A stretch of DNA of 64,000 nt, taken from Pyxidicoccus caerfyrddinensis (lineage in GTDB: Bacteria > Myxococcota > Myxococcia > Myxococcales > Myxococcaceae). The translations under genes were made by a program, and so were the position numbers. The DNA lies in NCBI RefSeq assembly GCF_010894405.1, contig NZ_JAAIYA010000005.1, positions 62,001 through 126,000 on the forward strand, given 5' to 3'. This document shows, piece after piece, positions 1 to 8,257 of this stretch (position 1 is the stretch's first letter; each line of letters begins with the position of its first letter). The notes under the pieces were generated by a model. It was not told the origin of the DNA and did no database searches. It worked only from the letters and a program-made list of their open reading frames with translations.

Positions 1-325
1 TGGCGATGCGAGCCCGAGCGACATCCATCACCGCGGCCTTCACGGACCTGTCGCCCGCGAGCGAGGCGGCGGCCACCGTGCCCTCGGAGTCGGAGCTGTT
101 CTGGAGCGCCGCGCGCACGGACGCGGTACCCGCGGCGGTGATGGCCGGCTTCGAAGCAGCGTCCTCTCGGAGCGCGGCTTTCACGGATGCGGTGCCCGCG
201 GTGGAGAGCAGCTCGGCGGTGCGCGCCTGTGCTGTGGAGAAGTTGTGGATGGAAGCGGGCTCGCGCGCCGAGGGAGCACCCGGCGTGGTGGCGAGCGCCA
301 GCATCAGGAAGACGGACGAGGGCAT
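1..325 (-). CDS. secreted hypothetical protein, N-terminal part
   Basis: The gene reads leftward and runs off the window at base 1, so only the first 108 codons are visible. The ATG at 325 is followed by a hydrophobic stretch (VFLMLALATTPGAPSA) that looks like a Sec signal peptide. The mature part is rich in Ala, Ser and Thr. It has three loosely repeated helical units, around TASVKAAL (residues 45-52), TASVRAAL (67-74) and RSVKAAVM (93-100). These are reminiscent of short ALF-type helical repeats found in some bacterial exported proteins, but that is only a resemblance. Function unknown. The codon bias towards G/C at third positions and the signal peptide support a real gene. Confidence 0.55.
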   Translation of the reverse strand, partial: MPSSVFLMLALATTPGAPSAREPASIHNFSTAQARTAELLSTAGTASVKAALREDAASKPAITAAGTASVRAALQNSSDSEGTVAAASLAGDRSVKAAVMDVARARIA

Positions 326-406
326 GGCCCGCGCATCTTACGGGCCGTCCGGGCGTCCGGGGGCGATTGGCATGCGCTCGCCCCATCGGCAGCCGGGCAG
401 GCGACA

Positions 407-437
407 CACACCCCATCAGTCAGGGTGATGGGGTGTG
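407..437 (-). terminator. strong hairpin downstream of the DoxX gene
   Basis: A perfect 12-bp inverted repeat (CACACCCCATCA / TGATGGGGTGTG) with a 7-nt loop lies 36 bp past the stop of the leftward DoxX gene and ahead of the next leftward gene. There is no clear T-run, so it is a hairpin with terminator-like placement rather than a textbook intrinsic terminator. Confidence 0.5.
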
Positions 438-472
438 CGGCACCGGGCAGGCATACCAGCGGTTGAGACGGC

Positions 473-979
473 TCAGCCGAGCAGGTCCAGCAGCAGCGAG
501 CGGCTCCGCTGGCGCGGCAGCAGGCGCAGGCGGCGCAACTCCTTGCGCTTCACCTTGCGCTCCAGGGCGCTGTGCACGGAGAGCTGACCGGGCCCGCGCA
601 GCAGCAGCCCGAGCGCGATGGAGCACAGCGCGAGGTTGAACTCGAAGCCGCCCTTGGTGTTGTCGAAGCCCTTGGACCCGTGGACCTTGGCGATGGCGAA
701 CGCCTGGGTGACGAGCACGCCCAGCGCGGCGGGCCGGGTGGCAAAGCCGAGGATGGCGCTCACGCCCGCAATCAACTCGGTGATGCCCGTGGCCAGCACC
801 AGGGGCCGGGCCGGCTTGAGGCCGACCTGCTCGAAGAAGCCCGCGGTCTGCTCCGTCCCCTCCTTGCGGAGCTTGCTCAGCCCGTGCACCACCATCGTCG
901 TCCCGAGCGACAGGCGCGGTGGCAGCAGGGCCGCTGACTTCAGGATGCTCGGTTGCTCGGTCAGGGATGCCACGTTCAT
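473..979 (-). CDS. DoxX family membrane protein
   Basis: A 168-residue inner-membrane protein of the DoxX family. Members are four-helix membrane proteins linked in some bacteria to redox or thiol stress; no catalytic role can be read from the sequence. The family-typical first helix region MVVHGLSKLRKEG is at about residues 29-41, followed by hydrophobic stretches around LVLATGITELIAGVSAILGF, AALGVLVTQAFAIAKV and FNLALCSIALGLLL. The C-terminal 30 residues are strongly basic and Leu-rich (KVKRKELRRLRLLPRQRSR), likely cytoplasmic. The ATG at 979 is chosen because AAGGAGGAG sits about 5 bases upstream; a GTG two codons earlier would overlap that site. It is a monocistronic leftward gene. Confidence 0.85.
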   Translation of the reverse strand: MNVASLTEQPSILKSAALLPPRLSLGTTMVVHGLSKLRKEGTEQTAGFFEQVGLKPARPLVLATGITELIAGVSAILGFATRPAALGVLVTQAFAIAKVHGSKGFDNTKGGFEFNLALCSIALGLLLRGPGQLSVHSALERKVKRKELRRLRLLPRQRSRSLLLDLLG

Positions 980-1208
980 TCCCACTCCTCCTTGAGGCGG
1001 CCTGAGGCCAGTCCGGAAACCTGGGTACGTTGGGGTCGGTCGCTCCCCATGGCACCCGGAGTCACTCCCTCCTCACTCGCCGAGCAGGCGGGCCGGCGTG
1101 GTTGCTCGCGAGCCAACGCAGGCCGCGCCCATGCCGAGGGCACCTCCGAGGAGACGCGCATCCGGAGTGACTCGACCCGGGTGCGGACTGGCGCGAGACT
1201 CCTTCGCC

Positions 1209-2123
1209 ATGTCCCTGCGTTGGCCGTTCCTGTTGCTGTTGCTGTCCGTCCCGGCTCTCGCGCAGGACGGTGTCGCCGTCCGGGTGCGCTGTCCGGAGAA
1301 GTGCACCGTGGTGCTCGATGGGAAGCACGGGCGGCGGGTGATGGACTCGACGTGGGAGTTCGATGGCATCGCGCCAGGCACGCGGCGCGTGGAGACCACG
1401 GGCATGTTGGGCCGTCCGCTCGCCAGCGGGTTCGCGGACATCCCGGACGTGGCGGAGGCGGAGGTCTTCATCGCGAGCAACAAGCGCATCGTGGTGGAGC
1501 GGGGCAGCACCAGCCCGCCCGGCACACCGGCATGGGCGGAAGGGAAGGGCGCGAGGCCGCGAGAGAAGGTCGGAGCGGGAGAGAAGAGCGTGGCCATCGT
1601 GAGGTGTCCCGAGGACTGCACGGTGCTGCTCGACGGACGCCGGGGTCTGGGACGGGATGGCCGCACGTGGGAGTTCAAGGACGTGGAGCCGGGACGCCGG
1701 CGCGTGGAGGCGAATGCCGCCTTGTTGAACCGGCGGCTCTTCGTCGGCTACGTGGACATGCCCGCGGGCGCCAGGGCGACCTTCTACGGGGACTCGAAGG
1801 GGAACCTGAGGCTCACGGAGGACCGGAGCCTGGAAGCGGCGGGGCAGGCTCGCAGCGGAGGGGAGTCACACCTCAACGTGCGCTGCCAGAAGCCGTGCAC
1901 GGTGTCGCTCGACGGAGCGCGGCGCGGTGCGAGCAACGCGACGAGCGTGGTCATCCGTGACGTGGAGGCCGGAGCGCATGACCTGGAGGTGGTCTTCACG
2001 GTGGGGAAGAGCCGCAGGCGCACCGCGCTCGACGTGAGTGCGGGCAGCGAGCTGTTCATCACCGCTTCGGAGGGTGATGGGTTCCAGGTGACGAACACGA
2101 AGCCGCTGGCGCGCGCTCCGTAG
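1209..2123 (+). CDS. secreted protein with three PEGA-like repeats
   Basis: A 304-residue exported protein. The ATG at 1209 gives a clean signal peptide (MSLRWPFLLLLLSVPALA, cleavage before QDG). The reading frame extends further upstream, but that extension has no signal peptide and an Arg/Pro-rich composition. The mature part holds three related modules of about 95 residues. Each opens with a paired-Cys strand: VRCPEKCTVVLDG, VRCPEDCTVLLDG and VRCQKPCTVSLDG. Each continues into a [FI]x[DG][IV]xxGxRxxE-like turn, the layout of PEGA-type surface beta domains. PEGA domains are usually found in surface or cell-wall-associated proteins, so a structural or binding role is likely. The conserved C-x4-C pair in each module may form a local disulfide. 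Confidence 0.75.
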   Translation: MSLRWPFLLLLLSVPALAQDGVAVRVRCPEKCTVVLDGKHGRRVMDSTWEFDGIAPGTRRVETTGMLGRPLASGFADIPDVAEAEVFIASNKRIVVERGSTSPPGTPAWAEGKGARPREKVGAGEKSVAIVRCPEDCTVLLDGRRGLGRDGRTWEFKDVEPGRRRVEANAALLNRRLFVGYVDMPAGARATFYGDSKGNLRLTEDRSLEAAGQARSGGESHLNVRCQKPCTVSLDGARRGASNATSVVIRDVEAGAHDLEVVFTVGKSRRRTALDVSAGSELFITASEGDGFQVTNTKPLARAP

Positions 2124-2129
2124 CGCGGC

Positions 2130-2924
2130 TCAATCGCCAGTGTCGCCAGAGAGGGGAGACACCCGTTCCGCGAGCGGTGGGTCCATCAGCGCGGCCACCT
2201 CCGTGGAGTAGCCACCCGGTGCCTCACCGTGAACGATGAGCGGCGGGCGCACGACGAGTCCCCTGTCACGGTCTCTCAGGGCCTGCACCAGGAAGCGGGT
2301 GGCCGGTGAGCCCACGCGCGAGTGCACGAAGCGCAGCACGGAGGGGTACAGCTTCGCCTGGGTCAGCAGTCCGAGGACTTCGGCCACGCGTGAGGCGGGG
2401 TACACGAGGCTCACGGTGCCTCCGGGTGTCAGCGCATAGCGGGCCGCTGCGACCACGTCGCTTGCGTCACAGGCGACCTCGGACTTGGACACGGCGCGCT
2501 CGTCGTCGGGACTGCGGACTCCCGCGTTGGCCATGCGGAACGGTGGATTGGACACGACGTGCGCGTAGTGCCCGCCGGGCACGAGCTCACGGATGCGCCG
2601 CAGGTCACCCAGCAGGGGCTTCACGCGAGTCTCGCAGTCGTTGAGCACCACGGCCCGCTGCAGCCGCGCGTGTACCGCGGGCTGTAGCTCCAGCGCATCC
2701 ACGGGGCCGAGGTTGAATTGTTTCACGAGCAGGAAGGACACCACGCCACTGCCCGCGCCCAGCTCCAGGATGGGCCTTGGAGCGCCTGTGTTTTCGCTCG
2801 CCGCGAAGTGAGCGAGGAGTACGGCGTCCAGCGTGAAGCGGTAACCGTTCCGGCGTTGAAGCACCCGCACCCCCGCCGTGCCGATGGAGTCGAGTGTCTC
2901 GTCCGGAGCGGTGGGTTCAGTCAT
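2130..2924 (-). CDS. TrmN6-like tRNA1(Val) adenine-N6 methyltransferase
   Basis: A 264-residue class I SAM-dependent methyltransferase. The SAM-binding motif I is ELGAGSGVV (residues 54-62) and the amino-methylating signature NPPF is at 126-129 (HVVSNPPFRM). Together with the N-terminal NGYRFTLDAVLLAHF segment this matches the TrmN6/YfiC family, which methylates N6 of A37 in tRNA1(Val). Other NPPF-type N6-adenine or amino methyltransferases remain possible. The ATG at 2924 begins the conserved part; the frame is open 62 codons further upstream but that part has a non-coding composition. It lies 14 bp after a short lipoprotein gene on the same strand and converges with the PEGA-like gene. Confidence 0.75.
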   Translation of the reverse strand: MTEPTAPDETLDSIGTAGVRVLQRRNGYRFTLDAVLLAHFAASENTGAPRPILELGAGSGVVSFLLVKQFNLGPVDALELQPAVHARLQRAVVLNDCETRVKPLLGDLRRIRELVPGGHYAHVVSNPPFRMANAGVRSPDDERAVSKSEVACDASDVVAAARYALTPGGTVSLVYPASRVAEVLGLLTQAKLYPSVLRFVHSRVGSPATRFLVQALRDRDRGLVVRPPLIVHGEAPGGYSTEVAALMDPPLAERVSPLSGDTGD

Positions 2925-2938
2925 GCGCAGGAGCGAGC

Positions 2939-3127
2939 CTATACCTCGATGAACTTCATGCCGGTGGCACCGGTGCGCTCCAGAGCATCCTCGACGGAAC
3001 CACCCGAAGTCCGTGGCATGTGCTCCAGAGGCCGGCCGTTGCCCGTATCCAGCCGCACCACTCGCGGGCTCGCGCAGCCCACCGCCAACGGAATCAGCAG
3101 CAGGGCCCACCAGCGTCTCGCCACCAC
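2939..3127 (-). CDS. short lipoprotein, probable SitA-type toxin remnant
   Basis: A 62-residue product starting at GTG 3127 (a second GTG follows directly; GGGGAGG lies 5 bases upstream). It has a type II signal sequence ending in the lipobox LAVGC, and then continues CASPRVVRLDTGNGRPLEH. I recognise that opening as the conserved start of Myxococcus SitA-family lipoprotein toxins, which are passed between cells by outer-membrane exchange. Full toxins are several hundred residues long; this one stops after about 40 mature residues at TGMKFIEV. The likely reading is an internally deleted remnant in which the lipoprotein head is joined to a C-terminal end. The SitA link is from memory of the family and was not searched. 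Confidence 0.5.
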   Translation of the reverse strand: MVARRWWALLLIPLAVGCASPRVVRLDTGNGRPLEHMPRTSGGSVEDALERTGATGMKFIEV

Positions 3128-3393
3128 GCGTGCCTCCCCGGGCTCGACAGGCCCACGGTCAAACACGGCACGACAGCACTGGCGGAACCACACGGTCGAT
3201 GGTGGAGAACCGCACTTCCTCCAGGACGCCTATCGCGGACCCAGCCGGTCTCGTCGAAAGGCGCTTCGCCAGGCGGCACCAGAGCAGGCACCCCTGTCCC
3301 GGGAGCAGCCAACCAGGCACCAACAGCTGGGTAATTCACACAACTTGGTGCAATAAAGCGCCTCTAGAGCCATTTTACAGCCAATAGATTGAA

Positions 3394-3735
3394 ATGCCCC
3401 GACAGAATCTCACCCCTGACGTGACGCCCGTTTGCGTGGTGCGCGCCATCACGCGGCTGGGCCAGAACATCGCGCGGGCGCGGATCCGACGTGGCTTGAG
3501 GCAGGTAGACCTCGCGAAGAAGACGGGGCTCGCCCTGGGAACCCTCAAGCGCATCGAGGGGGGCAGCCCCACCACCGCGCTCAGCGCCTACTTCACGGTG
3601 CTCTGGGCCCTGGGGCTCGAGCACGAGTTCGAGAACCTCGCTTCGCCAGACCGCGACGAGGAGGGAAAGACGCTGGAGCTGGCACGTCAGCCCAAGCGCG
3701 TACGTCCCAAGGATGACCTCGATGCCGACTTCTGA
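3394..3735 (+). CDS. HipB-like XRE-family antitoxin/regulator
   Basis: A 113-residue DNA-binding protein. Residues about 21-70 form a Cro/C1-type helix-turn-helix (LGQNIARARIRRGLRQVDLA and then KRIEGGSPTTALSAYFTVLW). The last 25 residues are charged and probably disordered. Its stop codon lies inside the next gene, a HipA-type kinase, which is the classic hipBA arrangement. By analogy it should neutralise the kinase and repress its own operon. There is no obvious ribosome binding site at ATG 3394. The 100 bases upstream are unusually AT-rich for the window and presumably carry the promoter and operators, but I could not define a convincing palindrome. Confidence 0.8.
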   Translation: MPRQNLTPDVTPVCVVRAITRLGQNIARARIRRGLRQVDLAKKTGLALGTLKRIEGGSPTTALSAYFTVLWALGLEHEFENLASPDRDEEGKTLELARQPKRVRPKDDLDADF

Positions 3736-4969
3736 CGACTCCAGCTGCTACGTGTACATCCAGCTCCCGGAGTCCATGGAGGTCCTCACCTGCGGGCGCT
3801 TCGTGCAGCAGGGCGACGTGGGCCGCTTCGTCTACGGGAAGAGCTACCTGTCCAACCCTCGCGCGGTCGAGCTGCAGAAGTTCGAGCTCCCCTTGCGTCC
3901 TGGCACCTTCGAGACTGCGAGGCTCGGCGGCATCTTCGGCGCCTTGCGAGACTCCTCACCCGACGCATGGGGACGCAGGGTCATCGAGCGCCAGCTGGGA
4001 CGTGTCGACCTGACCGAAGTCGACTTCCTCCTCCACTCACCCGAGGACCGGGCGGGTGCGCTGTCCTTTGGACGCAGCACCACACCGCCCGCACCCGTCC
4101 ATCAGTTCAACAAGGTGCTCCAGCTGGGCCCTCTGCTCCAGGAAGTCGAACGAATCGAGCAGGCCCTGCCCACCTCCGCGCAGCAGGTCAGCGACCTGGT
4201 GAACCCTGGCAGCTCCATGGGAGGTGCACGTCCGAAGAACGTCGTTGAGGACGAGGAAGGCTTATGGGTCGCCAAGTTCCCGTCCCGTAGCGACCGCTGG
4301 AACAACGCAGCGGTCGAAGGCGGCATGCTGAAGCTCGCCAGCGAGTGCGGCCTGCGCGCGGCCTTCAGCAAGCGCGTCCACGTCGCGGGCCAGGATGTGC
4401 TCCTGGTCCGCCGGTTCGACCGGAGACGCGTCGACGAAGGCTACCTGCGGCACCGCATGGTCAGTGCGCTGACGGTCCTCCGCGCCGACGAGAATCCGCA
4501 GGACCGCTCGAAGTGGTCGTACATCCTGCTGGGAGATGAGCTGAAGCGCTGGGTGCGCAACCCGGATGAGGACCTGCGAGAGCTGTTCTCACGCATGGTG
4601 TTCAACGCGCTCATCTCGAACATCGACGACCATCCCCGAAACCATGCGCTCATCGCCGCGGGCACGGAGTGGAGCCTCTCGCCCGCCTACGACCTCACGC
4701 CGATGCCACAGGCCAGCACCGAGCGCGACCTGGCGATGGAGGTGGGCAGCGCGCAGAACCGGCGCGCCAACCGCCAGAACCTCTTGAGCGAGTGCGGCCG
4801 CTTCCGCCTGTCGAGAGAAGCTGCCACCCACCTCATCGACACAATGAAGACCCTCGTCTCGGCCCGCTGGCGTGACGTCGTGAGGGAGTGCGGCGGCACC
4901 GAGGCCGACGTGAAGGCCATCGAACGCGCGTTCAACTACGAAGGGTTCGAGTACGGCTCGGCTCCATGA
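3722..4969 (+). CDS. HipA-like Ser/Thr kinase toxin
   Basis: A 415-residue HipA-type protein, close to the family length of about 440. HipA toxins phosphorylate glutamyl-tRNA synthetase and induce growth arrest; other HipA-like kinases have other targets. Visible features are the N-terminal HipA_N fold (RFVYGKSYLSNPRAVELQ, LPLRPG), the Gly/Ser-rich nucleotide loop GSSMGGARPK (about 163-172), the ATP lysine in WVAKFPS (about 185), the catalytic loop NIDDHPRNH (about 300-308) and the metal-binding aspartate in YDLTP (about 323). All key residues appear intact. ATG 3722 is preferred over ATG 3713 because AAGGA lies 8 bases before it; it overlaps the antitoxin by 14 bp, implying coupled translation. 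Confidence 0.85.
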   Translation: MPTSDDSSCYVYIQLPESMEVLTCGRFVQQGDVGRFVYGKSYLSNPRAVELQKFELPLRPGTFETARLGGIFGALRDSSPDAWGRRVIERQLGRVDLTEVDFLLHSPEDRAGALSFGRSTTPPAPVHQFNKVLQLGPLLQEVERIEQALPTSAQQVSDLVNPGSSMGGARPKNVVEDEEGLWVAKFPSRSDRWNNAAVEGGMLKLASECGLRAAFSKRVHVAGQDVLLVRRFDRRRVDEGYLRHRMVSALTVLRADENPQDRSKWSYILLGDELKRWVRNPDEDLRELFSRMVFNALISNIDDHPRNHALIAAGTEWSLSPAYDLTPMPQASTERDLAMEVGSAQNRRANRQNLLSECGRFRLSREAATHLIDTMKTLVSARWRDVVRECGGTEADVKAIERAFNYEGFEYGSAP

Positions 4970-4973
4970 ACCA

Positions 4974-5010
4974 GGACGGCAGGCCGGACCACCACTCCGG
5001 CCCACCGTCC
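4974..5010. terminator. bidirectional hairpin between hipA-like gene and esterase
   Basis: Two nested inverted repeats, GGACGG/CCGTCC and GGCCGGA/TCCGGCC, form a long GC-rich stem in the 51-bp gap between two converging genes. The placement suits transcription termination from both sides. There is no T-run. Confidence 0.55.
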
Positions 5011-5020
5011 CCAAATCACC

Positions 5021-6904
5021 CTACGGCGTGTACACCACGGTCAGCGTGGCGCCCGTGCCGTCCTTGACGAACAGGTACTGCGTCGCCGTCTGATTCCCGC
5101 TGAAGCCCAGCCGCAGCTGCGTCTTCCCCGTGAGATTGATGGCGGAGCGCCCGGCGCTGCTGAAGTCTCCCGAGGCCTTCGTGCCCGCCGTGAAGCTGCC
5201 GATGCTCGCCACACCACTGGCGGTGGCGGCCGAAGCCCAGTCCGCCGTCTCCGTGGCCGCCGCGTTGAACGTGCCGTTCTTCACGTCGATGAGCAGCGTG
5301 TTCCCCGCCGGCGTGGACCACGGGTCACCCGAGCCGGACGAGTACGTCACCGTCAGGTACACACGGCTGACCGTCGCCGTGTCCGGAATGCTCGACGTGT
5401 CGAAGGACATGAACGAGCGGTTGTACTTCCCGTCCGTCCCGCGCCCCAGCGCCAGGCCCGTGAGCGTCCCCAGCGCCGGTGCGCTGCCGTCCGCGTTCGC
5501 CTTGATGTAGCCGTCATCCGCGGTGACACTCGTGAAGCTCACCGTCACGGGCGTCGGCGTGCCGCTGTTGCTCACGGTGACGCTCGTGTCGCTGTCCGTG
5601 GCCTGGTTCCCCGCCGCATCGAACGCCCGGGCTCCCAGCGTGTGCGTCCCATTCGAGACACCCGTGCTGTCCCACGCGAAGTCATACGGCGCCACCGTGT
5701 CCGTGGACACCGTGCTCCCGTCCACCAGGAACTCCACCCGCGCCACGCCCACCGCGTCCGAGGCGCTCGCCGTCACCGTGACGGTGCCGCTCACCGTGGC
5801 CCCATTGGCCGGCGCCGTCACGTTCACCGTGGGCGGCGTGGTGTCTCCCGTCGAGCCGCCCCCCGTGAGCCCGAAGAACTGGGCCTGGTAGTAGACGGCG
5901 CAGATATTCACGTCGAGCAGGTACGCGCCCGCGGTGCCGCACACCGTGGAGCTGCCCGGGAAGCTGTACTGCGGGTCCACGGGCACGCCGTGCCCCATGC
6001 CCGTCATCTCCCACGTCTCCACCTTCGCGTTACCCGCGCCGTCCCGGTACACCTTGTGCGGGAAGTTGCTCACCGTCTCGGTGGTGTCCGCCGTCTGGTC
6101 GATGCCGTGGACGTTGGTCCACTGCTCCATCGCCTCGGTGAGGTTCATCGGCTTCACCGTGAAGTCGCTCGTCCCGTGCCAGATGGAGACACGCGGCCAC
6201 TCGCCCGTGTTCGAGTACGCGCCGCGCACCAGGTCACCCCAGGCGGCGGGCGTCTTGTCCACGCCCGGGCTCATGCAGTTGAAGCCCGCGGTCATCGTCA
6301 GCGCGCACTTGTACGGGCCGCCCGAGTTGATGGCGCCCGCGGAGAAGACGTCCGGGTAGGTGGCCAGCAGCGCCGGTGCCATGTACCCGCCGCCCGAGAA
6401 GCCGCTGAGGTACACGCGCGACGCGTCGATGGAGTACGCGGCCTTCATCGCGTCCACCATCTGCTTGATGGAGAGCACCTCGCCCTGACCGCGGGTGATG
6501 TCGCCGGGCTCGAACCAGTTGAAGCAGCTGCTCGCGTTGTTGCCGCTCTGCTGCTGCGGGTAGACGACGTAGAACTTGTAGAGGTTCGCCGCCGCCGTCC
6601 AGCCCGAGTTCTCCATGGCGGCGACCGTCTGCGTACAGCCGTGCATCACCACCACCAGCGGCGCGTTCGCGGGCACCCCCGTCGGCACGTGGCGGTACAT
6701 CAACAGATTGCCCGGGTTGGTGCCGAAGCCCGTCACCTGCGTCAGTGAGCTCTCGACTTCCCGCACGACCTCGGGCGCGGCCTCGCGCGGGGATGCTTCT
6801 TCGGGGGAACCACAACCAACGGCACTCATGAGCAGGAGCGCCGCGAGGCGCAAACCGGGGAACCTCGAGCACGACGGAGCACGGCGGGGGTGTTGCGTGT
6901 GCAT
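5021..6904 (-). CDS. PHB-depolymerase-type esterase lipoprotein
   Basis: A 627-residue exported alpha/beta hydrolase of the polyhydroxybutyrate depolymerase/LpqC type. The signal peptide ends in a lipobox (LLMSAVGC, Cys31), so it is probably a lipoprotein. The oxyanion-hole segment is VVVMHGC (85-90). The nucleophile elbow is GFSGGGYM (Ser170), the acid is in WHGTSDFTV (Asp247), and the base is in GMGHGVPVD (His305). A bacterial Ig-like domain follows (about 357-450, opening TPPTVNVTAPANGATVSG), then a C-terminal jelly-roll module (about 458-627) of the DNRLRE/CBM96 kind. Likely substrates are polyhydroxyalkanoates or acylated polysaccharides such as feruloylated xylan; the accessory domains suggest binding to an insoluble polymer. 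GGGAGG lies 5 bases before the ATG. Confidence 0.85.
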   Translation of the reverse strand: MHTQHPRRAPSCSRFPGLRLAALLLMSAVGCGSPEEASPREAAPEVVREVESSLTQVTGFGTNPGNLLMYRHVPTGVPANAPLVVVMHGCTQTVAAMENSGWTAAANLYKFYVVYPQQQSGNNASSCFNWFEPGDITRGQGEVLSIKQMVDAMKAAYSIDASRVYLSGFSGGGYMAPALLATYPDVFSAGAINSGGPYKCALTMTAGFNCMSPGVDKTPAAWGDLVRGAYSNTGEWPRVSIWHGTSDFTVKPMNLTEAMEQWTNVHGIDQTADTTETVSNFPHKVYRDGAGNAKVETWEMTGMGHGVPVDPQYSFPGSSTVCGTAGAYLLDVNICAVYYQAQFFGLTGGGSTGDTTPPTVNVTAPANGATVSGTVTVTASASDAVGVARVEFLVDGSTVSTDTVAPYDFAWDSTGVSNGTHTLGARAFDAAGNQATDSDTSVTVSNSGTPTPVTVSFTSVTADDGYIKANADGSAPALGTLTGLALGRGTDGKYNRSFMSFDTSSIPDTATVSRVYLTVTYSSGSGDPWSTPAGNTLLIDVKNGTFNAAATETADWASAATASGVASIGSFTAGTKASGDFSSAGRSAINLTGKTQLRLGFSGNQTATQYLFVKDGTGATLTVVYTP

Positions 6905-7216
6905 GGTGCCTCCCGGGCCGCCAGTGGGGGGAGAGCGGCGGCCGAGGAGCGAGACCTGACTCCCTCGACTCTCGTGTATTCAAGGCGCGACGCGTCGCCG
7001 GACGCATGAAACATGAACCAATATTCAATTCACCGAGCCATGCCCGTCCATGGCGCGTTGCGTCGGTAGCTGGGGTGAAAGCTGAACCACCCTTCAGCTC
7101 GCGGCACGGATGGGCAGAGGAGAGGGCACCCTCCGTGCTCACCTGGCTCTCCAGAAACACGAAGGGCCCGGAGCAGCGACTCCAGGCCCTCGGGCGCTGC
7201 ACCCAGGACGGCGCGG
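6905..7216 (-). promoter_or_regulatory. intergenic region: esterase promoter side and gshB end
   Basis: No gene is visible in these 312 bases. The part next to the esterase start includes an AT-rich stretch (about 7010-7035, around CAATATTCAATTCACC), which stands out against the GC-rich background and probably holds the esterase promoter. The far part holds the terminator hairpin of gshB. No clear -35/-10 pair could be assigned. Confidence 0.35.
7164..7189 (-). terminator. hairpin after gshB
   Basis: Stem GGGCC-c-GGAG / CTCC-a-GGCCC around a 6-nt loop, 27 bp past the gshB stop. On the gshB strand it is followed by TTCGTGTTTCTGG, which is moderately T-rich, so an intrinsic terminator is plausible. 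Confidence 0.55.
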
Positions 7217-8182
7217 CTACCGCGCGTTGCGCTGGGCGGCCAGTCGCTCGGCCACGTCCAGCACCTTCGCCTCCACGCAGACACCGTCCAGCTGGTTGGC
7301 TTCGTAGATGCCCGTGGGGCTCGTGACGTTCACCTCGGTGAGGTAGTCCCCGAGCACGTCGATGCCCACCAGCAGCAGCCCACGGCGGCGCAGCTCGGGC
7401 TTCAGCCGCTCGCAGATTTCCAGGTCCCGCGCCGTGAGCATGGCCTTCCGGGGCACCCCTCCAGCGGCCATGTTGCCCCGGTGGTCGTCCTCGGAGGGCA
7501 CGCGCAGCACGCCGCCCACGGGCTCGCCGTCCACCAGGAGGATGCGCTTGTCGCCCAGGCGGCTCTCCGGGATGTACGCCTGTGCCACCACGGCCTCGCG
7601 GCCTCCCATCGTGAGCAACTCCACCGCCGAGCGCGCGTTCCGGTCCGTGGGCGTCAGGAAGAGGATGCCCTTGCCGCCGAAGCCGTCGATGGGCTTGAGG
7701 ATGGTGCCCTGCGCGTTGTGCGCGATGAAGTCCAGCAGCACCGGCAGCTCGCGGGTGATGCGCGTGTCCGGCATCAGGTCCGGGTAGCGCAGCGCGAAGA
7801 GCTTCTCGTTGGCGTCACGGATGCCCGCGGGGCTGTTGATGAAGGCAGGCGCGCGGTCTCCACACAGCTCCACCAACTGCGTGGCGTGGAGAAACTCCGC
7901 GTCCACCGGCGGGTCCTTGCGCATGAACAACACGTCCAGCGTGGACAGGGGGTGCGCGGCGTCGTCGAGCACGTCGAAGTGCCGGCCCTGCTCGGCGCGC
8001 ACGGTGACGTGGCGCATGCGGGCCTCGGCGCAGGTGCCGTTGAAGCGCAGCCAGCCCTGCTCGAAGTAGCGCACCTGGTGGCCGCGCTTCTGCGCCTCCA
8101 GCATCAGCTGGAACGTGGAGTCGTGGTTCACCCGCACCGTCTCGAGCGGGTCCATCAGGAAGCCAATGGTGAGCGCGGCCAT
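7217..8182 (-). CDS. gshB: glutathione synthetase
   Basis: A 321-residue ATP-grasp enzyme that joins gamma-glutamylcysteine and glycine to make glutathione. It has the family's N-terminal fold (GFLMDPLETVRVNHDSTFQL), the MRKDPPVD segment, the central INSPAGIRDANEKLFALRYP motif, the Gly-rich ATP loop LKPIDGFGGKGI, and the C-terminal metal/substrate site (GIDVLGDYLTEVNVTSPTGI). Length matches the family (about 315-320). It lies 75 bp downstream of the Ser/Thr kinase gene on the same strand and could be co-transcribed, but the two have no obvious functional link. Confidence 0.95.
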   Translation of the reverse strand: MAALTIGFLMDPLETVRVNHDSTFQLMLEAQKRGHQVRYFEQGWLRFNGTCAEARMRHVTVRAEQGRHFDVLDDAAHPLSTLDVLFMRKDPPVDAEFLHATQLVELCGDRAPAFINSPAGIRDANEKLFALRYPDLMPDTRITRELPVLLDFIAHNAQGTILKPIDGFGGKGILFLTPTDRNARSAVELLTMGGREAVVAQAYIPESRLGDKRILLVDGEPVGGVLRVPSEDDHRGNMAAGGVPRKAMLTARDLEICERLKPELRRRGLLLVGIDVLGDYLTEVNVTSPTGIYEANQLDGVCVEAKVLDVAERLAAQRNAR

Positions 8183-8257
8183 GCTGTCCGGGGTGGAGGT
8201 TGGGGCCGCGAAGATAGCGGAGCGCGCCCCCGAGTGCCCCTCATTCGCGGGGACTGT

